NCBI RefSeq assembly: GCF_023101765.2
Contig: NC_064236.1
Location: 19,122,993-19,186,992, forward strand
Direction: 5' to 3'
Length of the DNA: 64,000 nucleotides
From: Spodoptera frugiperda
Lineage: Eukaryota; Arthropoda; Insecta; Lepidoptera; Noctuidae
A model generated the notes under the pieces. That model made no database searches. It was not told the DNA's origin and worked only from the letters and a program-made list of their open reading frames with translations. The position numbers and the translations under genes were made by a program. Position 1 is the stretch's first letter. Each line of letters opens with the position of its first letter. This document shows positions 22,736-32,418 of the stretch, piece after piece.

Positions 22736-23291
22736 AGAAGATTATTTATGTATTTGGTGTATAGTGTTGTGTGTAGTGATTAGTTTATAAGGTACGTTGG
22801 TGTTAAAGTATCCTAAAGGACAGACAGGACTCCTTACAAATTATAAATAGAAAAAAATATTTTAGGGTAAAGCATAGATTTGTGACATAAATTTAGGATA
22901 ACTATGATCTGAATCGATCTCTATTCCCAATACGAAGATGACTAAATCTCTAAAGGACATGGCTAAACCAAAGTATGGACGTCATAACCCGCACAAAAAA
23001 ATATTGAATAAATATGGTACCTAGCAATAAATAAAGCCGCATAATTAAAAATTAATATTTTGTAATTAAGAAAGTCCAGAAACTTGGGATATCTGCACAA
23101 TCCTGAAAATAAAGTAGCGTAACTCCTACGTCAAACAACGTTACAAAAACTTCAAACATAACATTGCTATGAACTTTTACCAAGGCGTTTTGATGTACCT
23201 GATCCGAAAGTTATTAATATATGAGGTAGATAGGTAAACAATTATGCTTATACTAGATAATGAACACAAAGTAACCAAGGACATAAAAGAT

Positions 23292-23545
23292 CATTCATTC
23301 ATTTCATTTCGCAAGGATACTGCGAGCATAGCACCCCTTCCGTAGCCCTTTGGGTGACTTTAAGCCTTCTGATGAGGTATATTGTGACTGACTACATTTC
23401 GGAGTCATAATGTCATCACTGGCAACAAACATCTGTCTTTCAAGACTTTCGCCTTGAGAAAATGTGGTATGTTGGACGAGAAGACACAGTGGACCTCTTT
23501 CTCGAAATTAGATCTACCCAACTGGACTGTCAGTCTGAGGTAAAA
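23292..23545 (-). pseudogene. RTE-like reverse-transcriptase C-terminal fragment
   Basis: Read on the minus strand, it gives degenerate protein resembling the C-terminal part of RTE-type LINE polymerases: FEKEVHCVFSSNIPHFLKAK, then KVLKDRCLLPVMT, and after a frame break RKGCYARSIL. In the family this region reads roughly K..VF...IP..LK.KV.D.C.LPV.TYG. Frame changes and stops show it is dead. It lies just beyond the 3' end of the transposase gene, so it limits how far that transposon can extend on this side. Confidence 0.6.
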
Positions 23546-23683
23546 GTAATCTCACAATTTCACATGGTTGTTTATCATGACTAGTTTTGTCCATGTTCAT
23601 TTGAGGACCCATCCTTTTGAAAGTTCTACCGAGGAACATAAAGGTACTGAAATAAAACAACAAAAATGCGATTTCTCAACATA

Positions 23684-23690
23684 GTATTTA
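23684..23690 (-). terminator. Polyadenylation signal after the transposase stop
   Basis: AATAAATA on the minus strand lies directly after or overlapping the stop codon region (TACGAATAAATAAATAC). It is a plausible poly(A) signal with a very short 3' UTR. Confidence 0.4.
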
Positions 23691-23691
23691 T

Positions 23692-26320
23692 TTATTCGTA
23701 AGCTGTAAGTGTGATAAGCACATTATCTAAAAATGTAGCTGGAGATGATAATGTGTTCTGATGTCTGGCCCATCCGAGATACCAGATCACTGTCATGACA
23801 TGACAACAACAGCCCAAAGTTCTGTTACCCACTATACAGCTGCAGTAATATGAGAGTATGTCATCTAAATGATTGATTGTAGGCTCGGTTTCATATAAAA
23901 TATAAACATAGTATATTTTTTGGCCGATATGTCTTGACTTTATTCGGCCTCTTAAAAGTTGAGGTCTTGATCCGCCTAAATGACTGACTCGTTCGAGATC
24001 TGGGCACACTTCAATATTGTACATACCATTTGCTCTAATATGCTCTCCATAATATGACCGAGCTTGTTTTACTTGATATGGTCCTAATGCCATCAATATT
24101 AATTGCCTATAGTCCAATATTGGAAAATGCTCCAATTGGGGCAGGTTGCCATCCACTCTTAAGAACATTGATCGTTGCCTATTCAAATTATTTTCCCTTA
24201 CAAAGATTCCCAAACTGTTAGGCTGATCCATAAAACGTACTACTCTTTGTATTATTTCATCTGAGTTTGGACTATCCTCGATTAGTACATGATATTTATT
24301 AATTAAGGCTGCAGCTATTTTGAAATCTTCCATCAGGTGGGGTGTAGCTAAATTAAAAAATCGTTGTCGAAATAATTTAAAATCGCGTTTAAAGCGCCCG
24401 TTGACCACTTCTACAACCCACCTGCATAGTGTTACTTTTCTGCTTTTGTTTGCTTGTTCAGTACTTAATTGTGTTTGACCATGATCCAGTGACTCAGGTT
24501 TATGGATTTGATAGCCTAACCTTTGTAGTAGTGGTATAGCATCTCTGAACCCCCTATCTAAAATAAATATATCATTAGGCTGAAAGAGCTGTCGATACAG
24601 ACTGTCTTCGGCTTCAAACAAATGATTCATAATCTCGGCATCAGTTTGAGTAGCAGCATATGGTCCAACAACATCAATAATATGCCCATCACACGAAACA
24701 ATCATAAAGGGTTTAACTAAATTGTCATATTTGTGCAGGCTGTATGTTTTTTTCTGGAACAGATAATTTGAACTTTTTTGTAAGTATATATAAGTGCCAT
24801 CAAATATGGCAATAGCAGGTCTATTCTGCTCATTACCAAAGACAGCATTTGGTATGCTCAAATTCCTGTTTACAATGTCCGTATGATTTATATGGCTCGG
24901 GCCTATATAATTAGGTACTAAATAATGCATTAAATATTCTCTAATTTTTTTTAGCATTGCTGTTAGTGTGGGACGTGACACATCAAAAAGTGTTGCAAGT
25001 CGTCGGTCAGATTCCCCTGTTCTTAATTTAGCTAAATAAAGAGCCAACGCATTTTTAGGCCTTTTAAAAGAGAGGGCAGGCAAGATGCTAAATAAATTCA
25101 AAAAATTGACGATTGTCAAACCAGTCCAATAATGGCATAAAACATTTGGCATTTCAGAAACCTTTTCAAAATTAAATACTGGCAGTTCTGATTTTGCGAT
25201 AGATATTATATCTTCAATTTGATCTGCTGTAAAACTCGAGTACATATTATTATTTTCCAGCAGCAAGTGCCAAACATTCATATTTAAATGTAAGTCACAT
25301 ACCTTCGTATAACGAGGGATATAAAAATTATATTTTATAATAAGCATTTTTTTTATAAATGCTGGAATCACGTGTAGCTGTTCTTCAGTAATACAACCAT
25401 CAAATACACAGTGTCTAGAGGTGTTTGCAGCCCTTTTATAGGTTGGCAGGTTTAATTCTGGCTCGGGAACACGTCTCGGTGCTGGTTCAGGTTCAATTAC
25501 AGGTTCAGGTTCCGGTTCAGCTTCAGCTAGAGGCTCAGGTTCACTTGAACCTCCAGCTTGAGGCACTGGTTCAAGTCTATGCAGAGTTGACCGATTTAGA
25601 TCCTGATTTGTCCGCCTTTGATGCCGTATCCAACAGGGATGACACACATAGTTGGTAGCCTGAAAAAAAATAATATTGGTGTTTTGGTGATTTACATTAT
25701 TTTATTATATTGTATAATTATAGTGTTGCTTTTGAGTGCAAAGAGTTCCTATTCAGGTGATCACGTCAGGGTCACCACTGTTGCATGTCCAGGTTTTACA
25801 ATGAAACGAAATTGAAACGAAATGAAGGATCTCATTCTGCTACAATATAAATAATAAAAATTGTCGGTTTATTTACATGATGAAAAGCTGGATGTGATAT
25901 TGGTAAATCCTGCATCATCAAATCGTTTCTTTCCACTGTATGATGTTGTCGTACACGTCTCAGAGAACGACCACAAGTTACGCACACCATCGTATGGCCA
26001 AATAAACGACCACCATTAGCTGCTTCTGAACTCAGCATTTCATAACAAGGATGACAAATATTGGCATCCCTTGGAACCTAAAAAACAAAACTGAGTGAGC
26101 AGTTGGTAATATATAAACCTATTAAATACTACTATTTAACTATTATGACATTTGAGGCCATCGGTTTATTGTCGTTATAACAATTATTACTATTTCGAGA
26201 CCCAAGGTACTTATACAACTTGAAGATCACCTTTATTGATTGTGTTTACGTTTACTACTTATATAATTATTCGAGCTTTAGATGACTTACCTCAATTGTT
26301 AACCATCGCGCTAGGGTCAT
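23692..26320 (-). CDS. ISL2EU/IS4EU-type DDE transposase, apparently intact
   Basis: Three minus-strand exons join in frame: 26320-26291, 26077-25877 and 25659-23692 (GT-AG introns), giving about 732 aa. The N-terminus has three CxxC pairs (CHPC, CVTC, CHPC), a likely zinc-binding DNA-recognition region with the CHPC split across exons 2 and 3. Next come an EPEP-rich linker, a helix-turn-helix-like stretch (RRLATLFDVSRPTLTAML), and a DDE_Tnp_4-like core with candidate catalytic residues D364 (IFDGTYIY), D445 (ILDRGFRDA) and E494 (VVEVVNGRF). A SWIM zinc finger (CSC...GCCCH) near residue 683 ends the protein. No stops or frameshifts were seen. The family name rests on this architecture; the exonuclease-like second protein of some relatives is not present. 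The start ATG is inferred. Confidence 0.8.
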
Positions 26321-26409
26321 GAGTAAAACAGCAGGCAAAGAAGAGGTGAGATAACGCCGCAGTCTTTGCGTGGCTACACCACAGTTTATGCACTGCATGA
26401 TTGCAATTC

Positions 26410-26639
26410 AAGTCCGTGTCGAGTTGCGAGGAGTCAGTAGGTAGGCGATCAAACAAAGTCCGTGTCGAGTTGCGAGGAGTCAGTAGGTAGGCGATCAAAC
26501 AAAGTCCGTGTCGAGTTGCGAGGAGTCAGTAGGTAGGCGATCAAACAAAGTCCGTGTCGAGTTGCGAGGAGTCAGTAGGTAGGCGATCAAACAAAGTCCG
26601 TGTCGAGTTGCGAGGAGTCAGTAGGTAGGCGATCAAACA
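26410..26639. repeat. Five perfect 46-bp tandem repeats upstream of the transposase
   Basis: The unit AAGTCCGTGTCGAGTTGCGA... ends GGCGATCAAACA and repeats at 26410, 26456, 26502, 26548 and 26594 without a mismatch, with a 6-base start of a sixth at 26640. It sits 90-320 bases upstream of the transposase ATG (minus strand). There are no spacers, so it is not a CRISPR array. It could hold transposase-binding sites or be a recent slippage or unequal-exchange expansion. Confidence 0.9.
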
Positions 26640-27225
26640 AAGTCCAGTAAACGAGCAAGGGTTAATGAAAATCCAAAATCCAAATAAAGCACAACGATGA
26701 AGTAAACGGCAGAGCGTTCAAATGACGTCTGACGTGACGCATAAACAAGTATAGGGAAATGCATAGATTACCTTTTTCCAAAATGATCCAAAATCGATAT
26801 AATAATCGAAAAGGTTGAACGAACAAAATATTTTTTCCGACATCGACAGACACAAAATATATAGTAAGATTGTGCAATCTTATACAAAATATATATTTTG
26901 CGTCGATCAAAACATTTACAATTATTTGGTTTCAGAAAAAAGTCATTATACCGTTATTAAAAATTGATGTTCGTTTAATTATTTCGATTTGATTTTCGGG
27001 AAAACTAATGTCCCTCCCTAGCTTGCAGTACTTCCGTGTTGTCATGTCAAACCACAACAGAAAAAAACCAATTATGAAACTTATTTTTTGTTAATTTTTG
27101 TTCACCAAGTTATAAGAATTAGTTAAACACAAAATAATTCATAAGTGAATATTTAAATGATACGGGTTAGCGTGAAATTCGTATTCGTGTTAATTTATTT
27201 CTGGGTCAGTCATTTAGCCATCTCC

Positions 27226-27399
27226 TTTTTGTAAGCAAATATTATATTTTTTTAAGCAAATATTTGAAATGTCTGTCTGTCGGCGAGTCCTCTTATTAAG
27301 CTATTTGCTCCTATGAATTAGAACGAAATTTTTGTAAGCAAATATTATATTTTTTTAAGCAAATATTTGAAATGTCTGTCTGTCGGCGAGTCCTCTTAT
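27226..27399. repeat. 71-bp direct repeat pair in an inverted LINE tail
   Basis: 27226-27296 and 27329-27399 read as identical (offset 103 bases) and contain GTCTGTCTGTCGGCGAGTCC, the reverse complement of the LINE-tail block at 10475 and 19080. It looks like a tandem duplication of part of that tail. Confidence 0.8.
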
Positions 27400-27589
27400 A
27401 ACGAGCAAGAAACTCCATAGGTTACTCTTTCTCAATGTGGTTCACAATACAATTGTTACAATAATAAGTCCCCAGAGACGTTCCAGATCCACACCATCAC
27501 CATCTTCTATCAGCCACAGGACATCCACCACTGACTGACTGATGATAGTACTTCAATGCCTTCAAGCTTTAAAATATTTACAAATAGTA

Positions 27590-27960
27590 AATCTATATAT
27601 TAATACGTGATGCAAAAACTTTGGACCGCTTTTTACGAAAATTGCGCGGACGTAGGAGCATAAAATTTGGTACACTTATAGTTTATGTGTAGGAGAAGTG
27701 AAGAACCCTAATATTTTTCAAAAATAATGCTTATAAAGTACATTAAATCAATAAAAAAACATAACACACACATGCATAGTATCTGATCGTATTTGACAAA
27801 ACGTCAAAATCGATAGACATTGCGATGATATTCTCACGTCTCATATGAATAGAGTTTTATAAAAGAGTTTGTTTGAGTTTGAGTTAAATAAAAATTATCC
27901 TTGAACGTATGTTAAGTGGTATTGTAAATTAAATCGTATATGGTTGAATTTCGACCACTA
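27590..27960. repeat. Probable retroelement 3' region
   Basis: ACTTTGGACCGCTTTTTACG...GCGCGGACGTAGGAGCATAA has the look of a dispersed non-coding tail. No second copy exists in this window, so the call is weak. No gene was seen from 27400 to 31887. Confidence 0.35.
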
Positions 27961-28244
27961 GGCGACCACTAGTATTATTTAATACGCAAAGTACATAATC
28001 CTTCAGCTATTGTTTCAGCAAACGATACTGGGTGTAATTTAGTAATTATATTGCTATAAGGACTTAGCCTAATTGCTACCGAACTATTAATCCATTAGCT
28101 TGATTGATAGTCCTATATGGGAAAGTCACCTTGGTTTCCTTGAACTTCCGAAAATAATACCCATTACATATTTGTACCTATATAGGTAGCTACAGTGACC
28201 TTTTAAATTGCGAGCTCAGAACTGGACTCTTAGAGTTTGGAATA

Positions 28245-28400
28245 TTAGACTGCACGGCTGGCGCGGTGTGCTCAACAACTCTTTGTGTGATCAACAGATT
28301 GTTGTTCCCGGTTTGGTTTGTCATGTCTATGTGAGTTTGTATGTTTATAAATGCACTTATGTCAGAGGGGAAAATCCTAATGATGGGGCAATGTTTTTAC
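28245..28400 (+). mobile_element. SINE family 2, diverged copy
   Basis: GGCTGGCGCGGTGTGCTCAA ... TGTCATGTCTATGTGAGTTT ... GGGGAAAATCCTAATGATGG matches the body of 16081-16240, with part of the tRNA-like head deleted. Confidence 0.65.
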
Positions 28401-28493
28401 AAGAAAAAAGTGCCAAGGCAATTAATTTAAAACGTGACCCATGGTTCTGCAGTAGGCAGCTACGAGCTGTTTCTGATGATAATCCATCTATAG

Positions 28494-28645
28494 GTACGAA
28501 TCCCCGATTTCCCAACAACAACATTGAATTCCTAACCTCCAAAAGGCCGGTAACGCACTTATAACGCTTCTGGTATTTCTGTTGTCTATGGGCGGCGGCG
28601 ATTGCTTACCATCAGGTGATCCGTCTGCTGGCTTATGCCATAAAA
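28494..28645 (+). repeat. Interspersed repeat family A
   Basis: TACGAATCCCCGATTTCCCA ... CCTCCAAAAGGCCGGTAACG ... GCTTACCATCAGGTGATCCG ... ATGCCATAAAAAAAGG, the 3' half of the family. Confidence 0.7.
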
Positions 28646-30304
28646 AAAGGTTATAAACAACGGTACAACCAGCTATTACAAATTTAATACCTATGCAAGT
28701 TTTCCAATTCTGTGCGTTAATAGTTTTTTGTGACATATGGGGTACCGAAATAGTTAAAGTGTCTTTTCTTTACACACCGAAGACGACACGGTATGGCTAT
28801 CGGTACGTGTCAAACTAAAATGGCTACACACTATGCCGCTAGGTACCCAACTAACTAGGAAACAGGAGCGTGTGCAAAGGCCCTTAGAATAGTTTGGTCA
28901 AGCTAATTACTAATTGATACTAACAATAATTACATCAACTAATTAGTAGATGCATTATGTAATACGACATCATTATCGTAATTCAAAACTGTAACAATAC
29001 GGTTTGTGTTCCCCGAAGGGGTAGGCAAAAACGTTGATCACAAAATACTTTTTTTAATCTATTTTTTTTCATAATAGGAATCTGACAGCCCCGTTATATG
29101 ATACAACATTCAATAATACACAACAATGAAGCAGCTAAACCGCTTAAAGGTTTAGCTTGCCCTTAAACTTAAAAATGAAATGATTAAATGATACAGAGAT
29201 GATGGTGATGCTAAATGCTATGAAATTCTTTAAACTTAAAATGACACCTGAGACTCAATTCGCCGACACGACACTCATACAAGACGATGATGCATATCCT
29301 CTACAACACCACATAAAAAAAGAAATACACTATTTTTTTTATTTCAGTTAGATTGTTATTTGAGCCTCTAGTAATAGTGAGTGAGCCTATTATTTTACAT
29401 CGCATGCAATATTGCAGTTTTATTCCATTTTATTCCTTGATGTACCTACCTGTCAATATATGTATGTAGAATTAATTTGTTTCAGGTACGGTACGTTTAT
29501 GCGTAGATAAAATTAATTACTATTTTAGTTACTAAAATGTCAGTCCATCCGAACGTCAGATATGTAAAGCTTATTGTATAACATTGTATTTCAAAATGCC
29601 AGTGTGAATATAGAAATTCATTAATTTGTTGTTATTAATATTGGAACAACAAAATATTCGTACAATTTTCGCTTAGTGCAAACTAGGTTAGTGTGTCTAA
29701 CTAGATTTTGATAAAAATAAGTTTTAAATACAAGCATCCTAATTAATTCCAGATTGGTCGGTAACTACTAACAGACTTTTGCTAGTTTCGATCCAAGCTT
29801 AGAACTTTTGGTTTACTTACACAAATTGCTGTATAATATTCTTAGCTTCGCGGTGGTCAATGGCCCAGCCATTCTCTCTGAATATATTTATATATTTCCA
29901 TATTTTATACAAATACCAAATCTTTTTACCATACCTGGCTTCAGCTGTGCGTTATTTAATGTCTGTTTAATCATATGTTGTGTATGTAAACTTGTACATT
30001 TATACATATATAAACGTACCTACACAGGAGAGCAACAACGATTTTATAAAATGAAAAAAATATACTTTTTATAAACAAACTTCACATTTTTTATCATAGC
30101 GAATGTATTTCGGATACCTGCAGTTTACTGAACACTAAATTAAAAACAATGTGAGTGCCTCCTACATAGCAGTCGATAGGATTTATGCAAAAAGAAAACT
30201 TAATGAAAATATTCAATATTCCAATATTCAAAGCTACACAAACAAAGCTGATACAAAGATTATTGAATTTGGAACAGATCTGACATACGACATCGCATTA
30301 TACT

Positions 30305-30445
30305 TTTTTTTTACGGGCGAAAGTCATCCTATGACTTCTCCCGCCTTATGCGTAGATAGACGAGAGGAAGTGTCAGACTTTTACTGACTAAAAACCACTC
30401 CTTACTACTCCTGTTTTTTGAGCCGAATAACCCGCTAAACTCGCT
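30305..30445 (-). mobile_element. R1-like LINE tail, inverted truncated copy
   Basis: This is the reverse complement of the LINE tail at 41440-41640, with a T-run at 30303-30312 as the poly(A) end. CGCATTATAC before it and TGCATTACAC after it may be a diverged target duplication. Confidence 0.7.
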
Positions 30446-30534
30446 AGGTTTTTTTTGTCCGCAGCTCCGGATTGCATTACACTTAAGATTCAAAAAGTAT
30501 TTGTATTTTGTTGTTTTATTTATTTTAGCCGTGA

Positions 30535-30670
30535 TCCGTCCTACTATCTTTTCCCCAAAAAGGGATCCCTACCTTCCTTTTACTCATCTCTGTGCAGAGC
30601 TTTCTGCGGCCAATCCTAGAGTGTCAAGTTCGTCCCGCCATATCCTTCTGGGCCTGCCGCGACGTATTTT
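30535..30670 (-). pseudogene. Non-LTR retrotransposon C-terminal fragment
   Basis: Minus-strand translation gives RRGRPRRIWRDELDTLG, then AAESSAQR and a stop. The RGRPRRRWRDDLD-type motif is very common at the C-terminal end of animal LINE polymerases. It is short and interrupted, so it is a relic. Confidence 0.55.
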
Positions 30671-31887
30671 GTTTTACACATTTTTTGCGAATGAATGTAA
30701 AGTTTGTGTCACCACCCCCATTCAGTGCTAAGTTAAAAAGTACCTTTACGTAATTAACAATATTTTAAGTTCCCTAAAAAGGAGCAAATCAATTGCTTTC
30801 GACATTACTAGTAGCCGAAAGCACTTTTCTGCTGAACAAATATTACTCCAACAGCTATTTCGGGGTATGATCCTAATCCCTAATTCTACGATTTGTTCTA
30901 TTTATATATTCACTAACAAATTAACGTGCAAACAATTATCTTGAGCAACAACATCACAAAAAGTGTCAACCAAAGCCTTTAAAAAAACCGTTAGTGTCTG
31001 AAATTACACTTATAGTACCATCGAAAATGCCGCCAAAAATTGATCCGCCATTTTGTTCGAGGCATGATGGCATGCACAAACGCGTTATGGCCACTGATAG
31101 CTATTTATTGCCACGAGGAAGGACCATACAATGGGTCCTCTAGTAATTATGGTACACCAATTTGGTGAGGTTTTGAAGTTGATTAATATTTATCTTGGTA
31201 TGAGTTGTACTACGTGCATGGTGATTGGTGATGATCTCCAACTCCAATGCCTCGTGTGATGATCATGGTAAACTCTCTTATGTAGAGGAGTCCATAGTCC
31301 GATAGCTGGCTGTGAATTATAGAGGGTTGTTGATACTGATAAGTTTTTTTTAAAAGTTGTATCTTTTACTTTTAAATGAAAGTATTTGGGAGCCAAAAAA
31401 CGCTGTTCTTAATTTCATTTAAACGCCTACTAAATAGGAATGCAACAGTACGCCGTAAAATAATACTTTAGGAAACTGACAGGCATGATGTAATAATATT
31501 TCAACCAATAACAATATAAACCAAGGAACATAGTAAAAAAGACAATAACATTGAATTTAATTCTCAGTTTAAAGTTACCTAGGTACAAATATTTTACATA
31601 AGTACTTAATATATTATGTAATAACATATTATGTCATTACAAATTTCACTCATCGAAGAGATTTGGAAGATATGCATAAATTAAACGGTATACCTACAGT
31701 TAGTTACTCGTCAAATAATTACGTGAGTAGGTAAGCCAAAAAATATAATAATTAATTTAGTATATCTTACGAAAGTTATAATATAAACATAGAATAATAC
31801 TGTATCATCTTAGGTTAGTCATGTTTTCTTCTTGCGCAGAGACGAAATATACTTTAAATGTATGAATTAATTTTTTATGTGTTTCAG

Positions 31888-32418
31888 GCACTTATTTCTA
31901 GAAGTTCCACGGTCAAAGCGAAGACTCCTGAGCCTCGGTCTCCACGACTGCTACCTCCAATCTATGCAGATGTTGCTAGCTCCTCTGGTAAACAATGTTA
32001 CATTATGTTTAATTTGGCAAATGAGACTGAAAATTAAAAAGAGTGAAAAGGGAGGAGGGTTGTTTGTAAATAAATTACATATACATATATTAGCAAACAT
32101 AGCGAATTCCGTTTCGCCACCAAAGATTTTCCTGCTTTACTCTTACATTTTATTTTTGCTATATCACGGAGCCCGCGACCGTTCCAACTAATGCAAAACC
32201 GTGGAAATCAGTTCGTGCGTTTATGCGTTCTGGAGTTATAGTGCCAGGAAGGAAAACGCGGCTTATTTTTTCATAATTTTTATTCTTAGGCCGCACCATA
32301 CCAGTACAGCGGCCACCAAAGGAAGAACAGAGCTGGTCGCGGTTCCATAGCGGCTGCAGACAGAGACACTCCATCTACTTGGACTGGAGTGCTGTCAAGA
32401 CGGAGAAGAAGTATACAG
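31888..32418 (+). CDS. Pde6: Two 5' coding exons of the phosphodiesterase (N-terminal extension)
   Basis: Exon 31888-31987 (acceptor TGTGTTTCAG, donor GTAAAC) and exon 32290-32418 (acceptor TATTCTTAG, donor GTACGC) link in frame to each other and to the exon at 35297, where the junction gives ...KKYTG/SMPKRNKARS. They encode about 77 mostly basic, Ser/Pro-rich residues (for example KTPEPRSPRLLPP and RQRHSIYLDWSAVKTEKKY). The first exon starts in phase 0 without a Met, so at least one more exon should exist upstream. This could be a longer isoform, with Met 35302 starting a shorter one. The phase match over three junctions supports the assignment; transcript data would be needed to prove it. 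Confidence 0.65.

Noticed and set aside
26292..26498. Minus-strand 68-codon frame over the tandem repeats
   Set aside because: It overlaps the transposase first exon in another frame and is mostly 46-bp repeat read through.
26410..26645. CRISPR-like array
   Set aside because: The 46-bp units are directly adjacent with no spacers, and the genome is eukaryotic.
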